Source of the DNA: Bacillota bacterium
Lineage (GTDB): Bacteria; Bacillota; Clostridia; Christensenellales; SZUA-584
Direction of reading: 5' to 3'
Assembly: GCA_023396555.1 (NCBI GenBank)
Contig: JAEWWC010000204.1
Coordinates: 1-37,963, forward strand
Length of the DNA stretch: 37,963 nt
The position numbers and the translations under genes are program-made. Of the stretch, positions 17,101-24,511 are shown one piece after another. Below the pieces are notes generated by a model. The model was not told where the DNA came from. It made no database searches and saw only the letters and a list, made by a program, of their open reading frames with translations. Position 1 is the stretch's first letter, and each line of letters begins with the position of its first letter.

Positions 17101-18212
17101 GCCATGATTTCCACTATTTGATTGCCAGCTGCGGTATAAGCCGATTGGAAATCCTGAACAAACTGGTCCATACCGTTCTGGTTGATATATTCGTCTGCAT
17201 GATTGACCATATCGTCCAGATTAGTGATTGGATCGAATGTACCTAAGACCGTATACGGACTGAACGCATCCTTTATTGTGAGATAATCGATTGCAACGGC
17301 CACATTGAATTTACCGTATTTTTTCTCGTAGTAATCCTGATGCGTGGTCAAATCGTTCAGATAATAGCTTTCAGCACTTTGCGCTTGGGAAGCGTTCTTA
17401 CCGGTGATATTGCCGGAACTGGAAACGACAGATGATTTTGTGGTTGCATGATCCTGCCGGCTAAAATCAGCAACAGATGATGCCTTGCCCGATGTGTTTG
17501 CGGCATGGTCTATTTTGCTGAAGTCGGCCACCGATACAGCGTTATTGGTGCCCGGGTTTGTTGACGCATGTTCCATCTTGCTGAAATTGGCTGCATTCGG
17601 GGCGCTTAATTCTGAAAGTAACCCGCCGACAGGAGGATATTTTTTTACTATCTTTTTTGTTTTCGGCATCGCTTTCACCTCAATGCCCGTCATGGCCTTG
17701 AACGTATCCTTATCCACCAACCGCTTGAGGTAAAGCTTGTACATTTGGTCGAAAGTGCTGTTGCTTTTATCCAGCTCGTAGTATTGTTTCTGCAAACCCA
17801 GCTCCGCGTCAAACTTGCGTTGGCTGATTTTTTCAGCGTTGCGCCTCGCGATATTTAAAGCCGCTGTGCTGGCTTGATCTGCTGCATACTGCGTCGCCAA
17901 ATGACTTAGCGCCAAATCCACTTCACGGGAGAAGTCCTGCCGCTGTCGTTCCGTATCACCGATCTCATTGCGCAATGCACTCTCCCCGCGTTGCCGGTGC
18001 GTTATGGAAGAGTAGGGGAGCCCGCCCGCCAAGTCGGCAAGCGCCTTGTTGATATGCGCTTCAGTTCTCATCGCCTCATAAGCCTTGTCGGCGGCCACGC
18101 GCATATCACCATACATCCTTGTATTGGAAGAATATGTTTGTGTCAGCCGGTCCTGCTGGCTTCTAAGCTGCTCGTCATATCGTTCATCTATCGTTCTATT
18201 GTCCTGAGCCAT
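14196..18212 (-). CDS. Polymorphic-toxin-like protein with C-terminal HNH/Endonuclease VII-like HH nuclease domain
   Basis: A 1338-residue protein. Residues 1-200 are helical and Gln/Asp/Arg-rich, with no signal peptide. Three imperfect repeats follow (ANFSKMEHAS, ADFSKIDHAA, ADFSRQDHAT) at about 207-265. A coiled-coil-like stretch (FEKRQTEIDDLQNQL) lies near 505-530. A Gly/Ala-rich segment (about 730-980, with GATQDKAMAAGFWAGAAEVVFEKIS and GSEELATELSNIITD) resembles regions of large phage- or element-encoded proteins of Firmicutes. The last 100 residues carry GGQVHHMPADSVSP (HH at 1245-1246) and METRDHMDTANWG (DH at 1269-1270), typical of HNH/Endonuclease VII-superfamily toxin tips. AAGGAGAGCGGCA precedes the ATG. 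The delivery route is unknown; no secretion genes are in the window. Confidence 0.75.
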   Translation of the reverse strand: MAQDNRTIDERYDEQLRSQQDRLTQTYSSNTRMYGDMRVAADKAYEAMRTEAHINKALADLAGGLPYSSITHRQRGESALRNEIGDTERQRQDFSREVDLALSHLATQYAADQASTAALNIARRNAEKISQRKFDAELGLQKQYYELDKSNSTFDQMYKLYLKRLVDKDTFKAMTGIEVKAMPKTKKIVKKYPPVGGLLSELSAPNAANFSKMEHASTNPGTNNAVSVADFSKIDHAANTSGKASSVADFSRQDHATTKSSVVSSSGNITGKNASQAQSAESYYLNDLTTHQDYYEKKYGKFNVAVAIDYLTIKDAFSPYTVLGTFDPITNLDDMVNHADEYINQNGMDQFVQDFQSAYTAAGNQIVEIMASDQTQGLSVDLLRSIPELEGLEFVYSDTWQDKIRQLKNQVPVDTDTTNLLDTLRHSALAAQMPSYYKMPSELTNESLATFLYDWWGYYKPDSWLVKDQMKLSDQQEAEDYVARRMRIEASELENYDFEKRQTEIDDLQNQLDVQNDIISKINAIDRVPYDPNQNAASDAYAGDDYIGRLENHKNPYANMSDAQCEALLNNALQQKRYLENTIAQKQQRYGSADMLKKYKGIMSDYTGMFENPDFEEYATKGAAIENDTEGWGLELFGWTPFQSINNKVKFGRENYFELVFGAANSTESTHAKYAKYYFMADDEVKLYNYLLAKDNENGTKKAETFLNQIDFVLNARQMGQHIEGWKRVAEQHPVAASLVSVPMSMLSGAGYIKAGVTHLFGGEIDPNDPVFGASRGVSAIRGQVSSDIYDVVGGGIGGKLASFGYQTGMSIADWAATAAVTGGFDNATGITAKIREAGMLTIMGANAATAATLDAFDRGATQDKAMAAGFWAGAAEVVFEKISLDHFIKIKTPASRVAYVSNALKQAGIEGSEELATELSNIITDIVIMGDKSNYSLAVKNYMAQGMSEAEAKKAAAGDMAWQVGQAFIGGFFSGGTIGSGAGAIRATVSQAQTRAANIQTQQDANELIIDMLQNRSSLDNTVEQFAQKLAELNQNSRASTEVVDAVTGFVNALLDMGDAIPANVQEAIMAAYRTLEASGVNGDAVALLTTANQNITDAITIRLVSGKDVTGLVALQEKLTELVGEIGKKSFTVDTSMISPDAGDLFSEYFDTIGADEMPPLAEFERMYREGGKAWTELTLKKSWKEALRSGTVGPFTRFEEYKAIVGVDGQGGIAKASEAMIGLNQISGGAYKNVPASGGQVHHMPADSVSPYSKNNGPAIRMETRDHMDTANWGSSKKAIFYRAKQKALIEQGKFLEAQKMDIDEVRYQFGDKYDYGIKQMLAYTIELIEKNKME
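15262..15624 (-). repeat. Direct repeat of the toxin pre-tip region (copy in the full-length toxin)
   Basis: Partner of 13280-13637. It encodes residues at roughly 860-985 of the intact toxin, just before the part that differs between the two modules. Confidence 0.85.
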
Positions 18213-18349
18213 TGCCGCTCTCCTTGCTCTGAATGCAGCAATATGTATCGATCAGTGGCATTCGATAATTTTGTACCATCCAAAAGCCCCCTTTTTCTTT
18301 CCATGTTACACCCGATTACATTTCAAAACCTTTCAACTTTGCGATAAAA

Positions 18350-18373
18350 TAAAAAGCCGCACGATGGCGGCTG
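18350..18373 (-). terminator. Terminator-like hairpin between tRNA-Pro and the toxin gene
   Basis: On the - strand, AGCCGC pairs with GCGGCT around CATCGT and is followed by TTTTATTTTA. It should stop tRNA readthrough into the toxin gene. The remaining 18213-18349 holds the toxin leader; no convincing promoter was found there. Confidence 0.7.
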
Positions 18374-18401
18374 TAATGCGGTTTTTCTTTGCTGACCACA
18401 A

Positions 18402-18432
18402 TAAAAAACCCGACCAGATTATATCCGATCGG
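18402..18432 (-). terminator. Terminator of tRNA-Pro
   Basis: A 10-bp stem (18410-18419 with 18423-18432) with two wobble pairs and a 3-base loop is followed on the - strand by GTTTTTTATT. It resembles the terminator at 11005-11036. Confidence 0.85.
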
Positions 18433-18443
18433 ATTTTCATTAT

Positions 18444-18521
<78 letters not shown>

Positions 18522-18528
18522 ATAAAGC

Positions 18529-18556
18529 GCCCCAAAGAATCGAGATCCTTTGGGGC
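18529..18556 (-). other. Hairpin between tRNA-Thr and tRNA-Pro
   Basis: A perfect 9-bp inverted repeat (GCCCCAAAG with CTTTGGGGC) with a 10-base loop. The following T-run is weak, so it may be a partial terminator or a processing signal in a tRNA-Thr-tRNA-Pro transcript. Confidence 0.5.
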
Positions 18557-18564
18557 TTATAACA

Positions 18565-18640
18565 TGGAGCCAATGAACGGGTTCGAACCGTTGACCTGCT
18601 CATTACGAATGAGCCGCTCTGCCGGCTGAGCTACATTGGC
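18565..18640 (-). tRNA. tRNA-Thr (anticodon CGT)
   Basis: A 76-base cloverleaf with encoded CCA. The acceptor stem is GCCAATG/CATTGGC, the anticodon stem GCTCA/TGAGC with loop TTCGTAA (anticodon CGT, codon ACG), and the T-arm ACGG-GTTCGAAC-CCGT type. It lies 43 bases upstream of tRNA-Pro in the same direction. Confidence 0.95.
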
Positions 18641-18802
18641 ACCAATCACCGACGCTGAAAACATGTTCTGTATCCGCCGACAGTATGTGATTATATCATA
18701 AGAATTCGGGCATGCCAATACATTTTTGCGAATAATTTTTACTGATTTTTATAGTGTGCTTTGTAGGCTTGACTTCGGCGATGCAACCATGTTTAGCGGG
18801 TT

Positions 18803-18832
18803 TTGACAGTATACTTCAGTCAGGTGTATAAT
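18803..18832 (+). promoter_or_regulatory. Consensus sigma-A promoter upstream of the S41 protease
   Basis: A perfect TTGACA at 18803-18808 and a perfect TATAAT at 18827-18832 are 18 bases apart. Transcription would start near 18839, about 185 bases before the protease start. Confidence 0.85.
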
Positions 18833-18838
18833 ACCAAA

Positions 18839-18960
18839 AGCGCAAAAGAGAACGCCTGGATCGCGGGCGTGCGCGCAGTATGCGTACGACAAGGCGCATG
18901 GATTTGATTCGTAAGCCTGCAGCTGCGTCTGAAATACGCAGCAGCAAGCTTTTTGTTTTG
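18839..18960 (+). ncRNA. Candidate small RNA or attenuated leader of the S41 protease gene
   Basis: Between the consensus promoter and the protease lies about 120 bases without a credible ORF but with several possible stems, such as GCCTG/CGGGC near 18854-18868 and TACGA/TCGTA across 18896-18913. It ends in a 7-bp hairpin (GCTGCGT at 18922-18928 with ACGCAGC at 18936-18942) and a T-rich run at 18950-18959. That end looks like an intrinsic terminator, which implies either a free small RNA or a regulated leader. I could not match it to a known riboswitch, T-box or 6S RNA. Confidence 0.45.
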
Positions 18961-19024
18961 CTTTGAATAATAAAGGCCGGCATCCACATATTTATATATG
19001 TATGCGCGGTTTTGGAGGTTTCTC

Positions 19025-20203
19025 ATGATCAGAAAAACAACAGCTATATTGCTCGCGGTCATTGTGGGCTTTGTTTGTGCGGGTGTGACATATTTCGTGA
19101 TGGGGTCTGCGTATGAAGCCCAGATGGAGGGCGGCGACGGGCAACTTTCGCTGCGGGAATTTATCAACGTGGAGAACGTGATCGACAAGTACTATCTGCG
19201 CGATTACGATATGGAAGACGTACAGTACGCGGGCCTCAAAGCCATGGTGGCTTCGCTGGGAGACCCGTACAGCGTGTATTACACACCCGAGGAATTCGCG
19301 GCGTTCAACCGGAGCTCCACCGGAGCGTATGACGGCGTGGGCATGGGGATCAGCACCGATCAGGTGACGGGGCTGACTGTGGTCAGCTATTTCATAGAGG
19401 GCTCTGCCGCCGAGGCTGCGGGCGTTAAAGTGGGCGATTATATCGTCAGCATCGACGGAGAGGATGTGACGGGCAAATCGCTGCAGGAGATCAGCGTACT
19501 GTGCATCGGTGAGGAGGGTACCTCGATCACCATCGGTGTGAAGCGCGGCGATGAAGTGTTGGAATTTGAGATGATCCGCCAACCGGTGGAGCTGGATATG
19601 GTGGAGTATAAGATGCAGGACGACGGCATCGGCTATATGCGCATTAAGCAGTTCGGCGGCAACTGCGAGGCGCTGTTCAACGAAGGCATGGATTATTTCG
19701 AGGAGCAGGGTGCAAAGGGAATCATATTCGATCTGCGCGATAACCCGGGCGGGTATCTCAATACCGTGGTTAACATGCTGGATCGCCTGCTGCCCGAAGG
19801 CACCATCGTGTATACCGAGGACAAATACGGCAACCGTCAGACGGAAACCAGTGATGCGGCGAGCGTAGACATCCCGATGGTATTGCTGGTGAACGGACAT
19901 ACCGCGTCCGCCTCCGAGATATTCGCCGGTGCGATACAGGACTACGGCGTGGGCCAGGTAGTAGGCACGCGCAGCTACGGCAAAGGCGTGGTGCAGATCG
20001 TGCTGCCCATATCGTCCACAGGCGGTGGCATCAAGATCACGTCGTCCGAGTATTTTACGCCCAAGGGGCGCAGCATCGATCACAACGGCATTTATCCCGA
20101 CCATTACGTGGAGCTGAGTGGCGACGGAGACACGCAGCTGGACAAAGCGCAGTCGGTACTGCGCGCCATGATGAGCAGCGCGCAGAGTGAGGATGGAAAT
20201 TAG
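19025..20203 (+). CDS. S41-family C-terminal processing protease (CtpA/CtpB-like)
   Basis: A 392-residue secreted or membrane-anchored serine protease. An N-terminal hydrophobic segment (about 6-26) is followed by the S41 N-terminal helical part, a PDZ domain (about 100-185, with GVGMGIS and VGDYIVSIDGEDV) and the protease core. The family catalytic residues fit S295 in GHTASASEIF, K320 in SYGKGVVQ and Q324, with the same 25- and 4-residue spacing as in CtpB. DNPGGYL is at 239-245. I chose ATG 19025 because GGAGG at 19013-19017 is ideally placed; an upstream ATG at 18998 would add MYARFWRFL. CtpB-type enzymes cleave signalling or envelope proteins, including during sporulation; the substrate here is unknown. 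Confidence 0.92.
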   Translation: MIRKTTAILLAVIVGFVCAGVTYFVMGSAYEAQMEGGDGQLSLREFINVENVIDKYYLRDYDMEDVQYAGLKAMVASLGDPYSVYYTPEEFAAFNRSSTGAYDGVGMGISTDQVTGLTVVSYFIEGSAAEAAGVKVGDYIVSIDGEDVTGKSLQEISVLCIGEEGTSITIGVKRGDEVLEFEMIRQPVELDMVEYKMQDDGIGYMRIKQFGGNCEALFNEGMDYFEEQGAKGIIFDLRDNPGGYLNTVVNMLDRLLPEGTIVYTEDKYGNRQTETSDAASVDIPMVLLVNGHTASASEIFAGAIQDYGVGQVVGTRSYGKGVVQIVLPISSTGGGIKITSSEYFTPKGRSIDHNGIYPDHYVELSGDGDTQLDKAQSVLRAMMSSAQSEDGN

Positions 20204-20210
20204 AATTTTC

Positions 20211-20239
20211 TTGAATACAGGCCTTCATACTGTTAAAAT
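20211..20239 (+). promoter_or_regulatory. Sigma-A-type promoter for trxB
   Basis: TTGAAT at 20211-20216 and TAAAAT at 20234-20239 are 17 bases apart, about 95 bases before the trxB start. Confidence 0.6.
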
Positions 20240-20334
20240 GATAGTTGCTTTTTGAAAGCGATCATTTTCGTATGCCGTTAATCAGTGCGTTCCATTATTG
20301 GCTGGCGGCAGACAATGATACGAGAGGAGAAGCC

Positions 20335-21249
20335 ATGTACGATTGTATAATAGTAGGTGCAGGCCCCGCGGGGCTTACGGCGGGCATATATGCTGGGCGT
20401 GCCGGCATGTCGGCGCTGATCATTGAACGGGTGTTTCCGGGCGGACAGATTGCCCGAGCGCATATTGTGGAGAATTATCCCGGTTTTCCGGAGGGCGTAG
20501 AGGGCGTGGAACTGGGTATCCGGTTCAAGGAACACGCCGAGCGGCATGGCGGCGTGATCGAATCGGTAGAGGTGACCGGCTACGAGCTGGGGGGCAGCGT
20601 CAAAAAAGTAATTACGCCGAATAAGACGTATGAGGCGAAAACGGTGATCCTCGCGATGGGCGCTGCTTACAAGACGCTGGGTCTTTATTCCGAGAAGAAG
20701 TTTCTTGGCACCGGCGTATCGTACTGCGCAACGTGCGATGGCCCGTTCTTCCGCAGCAAGGATGTGGCGGTGATTGGTGGTGGCGATACGGCGATAGAGG
20801 ACGCGCTGTATCTCGCGAACTTTGTAAACAAGGTGTATGTGGTGCACCGGCGCGACGAACTGCGCGCGCAGATGGCGCTGCAGAAGGCTGCCAGGCAGAA
20901 CAGCAAGATCGAGTTTGTCTGGGATAGCGAAGTGGAGTCCATCACCGGCGAGGACGTGGTCGCGGGTGTGCGCGTGCGCAACAAGAAGACGCAGGAGATG
21001 CGGTTGATCAACTGCTCCGGCGTGTTCGTGGCCATCGGCACTGTGCCGCACACGGACCAGGTGAAAGCGCAGATCAGGACGGATGAATCCGGTTATATCG
21101 TGACGGATAACGGCATGCATACCGATCTGCCCGGCGTGTTTGCAGCGGGAGACATAGTCGCCAAGCCCTTGAGGCAGGTGGTCACGGCGGCGGCGGACGG
21201 TGCGACGGCGATTTATTCGGCTCAAGCTTTCATAAGAGAACAAGAATAG
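20335..21249 (+). CDS. trxB: Thioredoxin reductase (NADPH, FAD)
   Basis: A 304-residue flavoprotein that should pass electrons from NADPH to thioredoxin. The FAD-binding GAGPAGLTAGIYAGRAG is at 8-24, the redox-active CATC at 131-134, and the NADPH motif GGGDTAIEDA follows at about 151-160. The C-terminal FAD contact GVFAAGDI and the RQVVTAAADGATAI segment complete the family pattern. AGGAGA before ATG 20335 fixes the start; the upstream in-frame extension (from 20245 or 20272) lacks conserved residues. It sits alone between its own promoter and the glmM promoter. Confidence 0.95.
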   Translation: MYDCIIVGAGPAGLTAGIYAGRAGMSALIIERVFPGGQIARAHIVENYPGFPEGVEGVELGIRFKEHAERHGGVIESVEVTGYELGGSVKKVITPNKTYEAKTVILAMGAAYKTLGLYSEKKFLGTGVSYCATCDGPFFRSKDVAVIGGGDTAIEDALYLANFVNKVYVVHRRDELRAQMALQKAARQNSKIEFVWDSEVESITGEDVVAGVRVRNKKTQEMRLINCSGVFVAIGTVPHTDQVKAQIRTDESGYIVTDNGMHTDLPGVFAAGDIVAKPLRQVVTAAADGATAIYSAQAFIREQE

Positions 21250-21261
21250 GACTATACCAAT

Positions 21262-21290
21262 TTGCATATTGGTACGCCCGGAACTATAAT
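21262..21290 (+). promoter_or_regulatory. Sigma-A-type promoter for glmM-glmS
   Basis: TTGCAT at 21262-21267 and a perfect TATAAT at 21285-21290 are 17 bases apart, just before glmM. The -35 box lies in an inverted repeat (ACCAAT-TTGCAT-ATTGGT, 21256-21273) and a second inverted repeat (GCCCGGA/TCCGGGC, 21276-21304) spans the -10 box, so regulator binding or a leader structure is possible. Confidence 0.7.
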
Positions 21291-21314
21291 ACAACAATCC
21301 GGGCCGGAGGATAT

Positions 21315-22661
21315 ATGGGACGACTTTTTGGAACGGACGGCGTACGCGGCATCGCCAATGAGAAGCTTTCCTGCGAGCTGGCTTTCAAGCTGGGGCAGGC
21401 GGGCGCATATGTGCTGACGAGCAGCGTGCACAAGGCGCGCATACTGATCGGGCGGGATACGCGCATATCCGGCGATATGCTGGAATCGGCGCTGGTGGCG
21501 GGCATCTGCTCGGTGGGCGCGGAGGCTGTGGTGGCCGGAGTGATACCCACGTCGGGTGTGGCGTTTCTCACGCGGGACTACGGCGCGGACGCGGGCATCG
21601 TGATATCGGCATCGCATAACACGGCGGAGTATAACGGCATTAAGTTTTTCAGTTCGGACGGCAAGAAGCTGCCGGACGAAATCGAAGACCGGATCGAGGC
21701 TATCATACTGGATGGCAGCGAGCTCATTGAGCATAAGACGGGCGTGAACGTGGGGCGGCGCGTGGGCGCCCTCAATGCTCTGGCAGAATACAAGGAGTTT
21801 CTGCTGGGCACCACGGATACCAACCTGCGCGGGCTCAAGATCGTGCTGGACTGCGCGCACGGCGCGGCTTCCGTGGTGGGACCGCGGGCGTTCCAGGAGC
21901 TGGGCGCGACGGTGGTGCCGTATTACAACACCCCGGACGGTACCAACATCAATGACAACTGCGGTTCTACGCATCCGCAGAAGCTGACGCAGCTGGTGAC
22001 GGAACTGGGCGCGGACATGGGGTTCGCATTCGACGGGGATGCCGACCGGCTGATCGCGGTGGATGAACACGGCGTAATCGTGGATGGCGATCAGATCATG
22101 GCGATCTGCGCGATAGACTTAAAGAAGCGCGGCCTGCTGAAGCAGGATACGCTGGTGTGCACCGTGATGAGCAACTTGGGGCTGGACATTGCGATGGAGC
22201 AGCAGGGCATCCGCACGGTGAAGACCAAAGTGGGTGACCGCTACGTGCTGGAGGAGATGCTGAAAAGCGGCTATTCTCTGGGCGGCGAGCAGTCCGGCCA
22301 TATCATATTTTTGGATCAGACGCCGACGGGCGACGGAATACTGTCCGGCATACAGCTGGCATCGGTGGTGATGCGCAGCGGCAGGCCGCTGTCCCGGCTG
22401 GCCGGCAAGATAAGCATACTGCCGCAGGTGCTGGTGAATGCACGTGTAAAGGATGAGAACAAGGACAGCATACTCGAAGATGAACAGGTGAAGGCCCGCA
22501 TTGAGGAGCTGGAAGCCCGGTTCAGCGGCAAGGGGCGCGTACTGATCCGTCCGTCCGGCACCGAACCGCTGGTTCGCGTGATGATAGAAGGGCAAAATAA
22601 ACAGGAGATCGAACGCCAGGCGGTGGAAATGGCCAGGCTCATTGAAAGCCGTCTTGCGTAA
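21315..22661 (+). CDS. glmM: Phosphoglucosamine mutase
   Basis: A 448-residue alpha-D-phosphohexomutase that converts glucosamine-6-phosphate to glucosamine-1-phosphate for UDP-GlcNAc synthesis. It begins MGRLFGTDGVRG, the hallmark of GlmM. The phosphoserine loop ISASHN puts the catalytic serine at S100, the Mg-binding DGDADR is near 240-245, the sugar-binding GGEQSGH near 324-330, and the phosphate-binding PSGTEPLVRVM is close to the C-terminus. GGAGG precedes the ATG. It is followed 26 bases later by glmS, so the two form an operon that also feeds the UDP-GlcNAc used by capE. Confidence 0.97.
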   Translation: MGRLFGTDGVRGIANEKLSCELAFKLGQAGAYVLTSSVHKARILIGRDTRISGDMLESALVAGICSVGAEAVVAGVIPTSGVAFLTRDYGADAGIVISASHNTAEYNGIKFFSSDGKKLPDEIEDRIEAIILDGSELIEHKTGVNVGRRVGALNALAEYKEFLLGTTDTNLRGLKIVLDCAHGAASVVGPRAFQELGATVVPYYNTPDGTNINDNCGSTHPQKLTQLVTELGADMGFAFDGDADRLIAVDEHGVIVDGDQIMAICAIDLKKRGLLKQDTLVCTVMSNLGLDIAMEQQGIRTVKTKVGDRYVLEEMLKSGYSLGGEQSGHIIFLDQTPTGDGILSGIQLASVVMRSGRPLSRLAGKISILPQVLVNARVKDENKDSILEDEQVKARIEELEARFSGKGRVLIRPSGTEPLVRVMIEGQNKQEIERQAVEMARLIESRLA

Positions 22662-22687
22662 ATAATAATTTACCAGGAGGCTTTAAT

Positions 22688-24511
22688 ATGTGCGGAATCG
22701 TGGGCTATGCGGGTGCGCGTGATGTGGTGCCCGTACTGCTCGGCGGCCTTTCCAGGCTGGAATACAGAGGATATGACAGCGCCGGCGTCGCGGTGGTGAC
22801 GGACGGGCAGCTGAACATTTATAAGACCAAAGGGCGGCTGGCGGCGCTTCGCGATCTGATGGAGGGCTGCTGTGCCGCCGATACCGTGGGCATCGGGCAC
22901 ACGCGCTGGGCGACCCACGGCGAACCCTCATTCGAAAATTCCCATCCCCATACCAACTGTGCGGGCGACATCGCCGTCGTGCACAACGGCATCATCGAAA
23001 ACTACATGAAGCTCAAGGAGTGGCTGAAGGCGGAAGGCGCGGTGTTCACGTCGGAAACGGACACCGAAGTTGTCGCGCACCTCATCAACCACTATTACGA
23101 AGGCGATTTGCTAGCCGCGGTAACGGAAGCCGTCGGCAAGCTGGAGGGCTCGTACGCTCTGGGCGTGGTGAGTGAGAAGCATCCGGACACCATCATCGCG
23201 GCGCGCAAGGACAGCCCGCTCGTGGTGGGCGTGGGCGACGGTGAGAATCTAATCGCGTCCGACATCCCCGCGCTGCTGGAATACACTCGCGACGTGATTT
23301 TCCTCAACGACCTCGAGATTGCCGTGCTAACCCAGGACAGTATCGCGCTGTACGACGAATACGGCCAAAGCATCGAGCGGGATATTTACCATGTGGACTG
23401 GGACGTCTCCCAGGCGGAAAAGGGCGGCTTCGAGCACTTCATGATCAAGGAGATCCACGAGGAGCCGCGCGTGATGGCGGATACGTTCTTCCCGCGGTAT
23501 AAGAACGGGATCATCGATCTGTCCGAGATCGGCATCGACGAGGCGCTGGTAAAGTCGGTGGGCAAGGTGGGCATCATCGCCTGTGGTACCGCTTTCCATG
23601 CGGGCATGGTGGGCAAGTATATTATTGAGGATCTGGCGCGAATACCGGTGGAGGTGGAGATCGGCTCCGAGTTCCGTTACCGCCGTCCCATCATCGTTCC
23701 GGGGCAGCTGGTCATCATCATCAGCCAGTCGGGCGAGACGGCGGATACGCTGGCCGCGATGCGCGAAGCCAAAAAGTGCGGTGCGAAGATCGCCGCCGTG
23801 GTGAACGTGGTGGGCAGTACGATTTCGCGGGAGGCAGACGCGGTACTGTATACGCACGCTGGGCCTGAGATCGCCGTGGCGTCCACCAAGGCCTATAACA
23901 CGCAGTTGATGGCGATCTACATGATCGCGCTGGAACTGGCCCGACTCTCGGGGGCGCTGGATAAGGAACGCTATGCACAGCTGGCCGAGGGCCTTTCGCA
24001 GGTGCCGGCGCTGATGGACAGTGTGCTCGAAACCAAACCGCAGTTGGCGCGGGTAGCGAGCCGCAGCTTCTCGCAAAGCAGCGTGTTCTTCATCGGGCGC
24101 GGGCTGGACTACGTGCTGTCGATGGAGGCATCTCTCAAGCTGAAAGAGATATCGTATATCCACTCGGAGGCGTACGCCGCGGGTGAGCTGAAGCACGGCA
24201 CCATTGCGCTAATCGAGCAGGGCACGCTGGTGGTGGCGCTGGCCACGCAAGGCGCGCTGCTGGAGAAGACGATCAGCAACATCAAGGAAGTGAAGGCGCG
24301 GGGCGCGCAGGTAATGGCGGTCTGCTTCGAGGGAACGGTTCTGCCGGACGACATCGCCGACGAGGTGGTGTATCTGCCGCGCACCGACGACCTGTTCGCG
24401 CCGATACTGGCTGTGACGCCCATGCAGCTGTTCGCGTATTACATGGCGGTAGAGAAGGGCTGTGACGTGGATAAGCCGCGCAACCTCGCCAAGAGCGTGA
24501 CGGTGGAGTAG
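22688..24511 (+). CDS. glmS: Glutamine-fructose-6-phosphate aminotransferase
   Basis: A 607-residue enzyme that makes glucosamine-6-phosphate from fructose-6-phosphate and glutamine. After removal of Met, C2 is the glutaminase nucleophile (MCGIVGYAG). The class II glutaminase half contains EYRGYDSAG, HTRWATHGEPS and HNGIIENY. The C-terminal half has two SIS domains (GTAFHAGMVGKY, SQSGETADT, STKAYNTQ, GRGLDYVLSMEASLKLKEISYIHSEAY) and ends in the conserved DVDKPRNLAKSVTVE. AGGAGG precedes the ATG. The 26-base gap from glmM has no room for the glmS ribozyme found in many Firmicutes, so control must act elsewhere. Confidence 0.98.
   Translation: MCGIVGYAGARDVVPVLLGGLSRLEYRGYDSAGVAVVTDGQLNIYKTKGRLAALRDLMEGCCAADTVGIGHTRWATHGEPSFENSHPHTNCAGDIAVVHNGIIENYMKLKEWLKAEGAVFTSETDTEVVAHLINHYYEGDLLAAVTEAVGKLEGSYALGVVSEKHPDTIIAARKDSPLVVGVGDGENLIASDIPALLEYTRDVIFLNDLEIAVLTQDSIALYDEYGQSIERDIYHVDWDVSQAEKGGFEHFMIKEIHEEPRVMADTFFPRYKNGIIDLSEIGIDEALVKSVGKVGIIACGTAFHAGMVGKYIIEDLARIPVEVEIGSEFRYRRPIIVPGQLVIIISQSGETADTLAAMREAKKCGAKIAAVVNVVGSTISREADAVLYTHAGPEIAVASTKAYNTQLMAIYMIALELARLSGALDKERYAQLAEGLSQVPALMDSVLETKPQLARVASRSFSQSSVFFIGRGLDYVLSMEASLKLKEISYIHSEAYAAGELKHGTIALIEQGTLVVALATQGALLEKTISNIKEVKARGAQVMAVCFEGTVLPDDIADEVVYLPRTDDLFAPILAVTPMQLFAYYMAVEKGCDVDKPRNLAKSVTVE

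Noticed and set aside
18839..18960. T-box, 6S RNA or known riboswitch
   Set aside because: I found no T-box AGGGTGGNACCGCG motif, no 6S-like closing stem and no recognised aptamer core.
18992..20104. 370-codon antisense ORF opposite the S41 protease
   Set aside because: The + frame has the complete S41 catalytic set; the antisense frame is His/Ala/Arg-rich and matches nothing recognised.
20278..21297. 339-codon antisense ORF opposite trxB
   Set aside because: Shadow of trxB, which has FAD, NADPH and CATC motifs.
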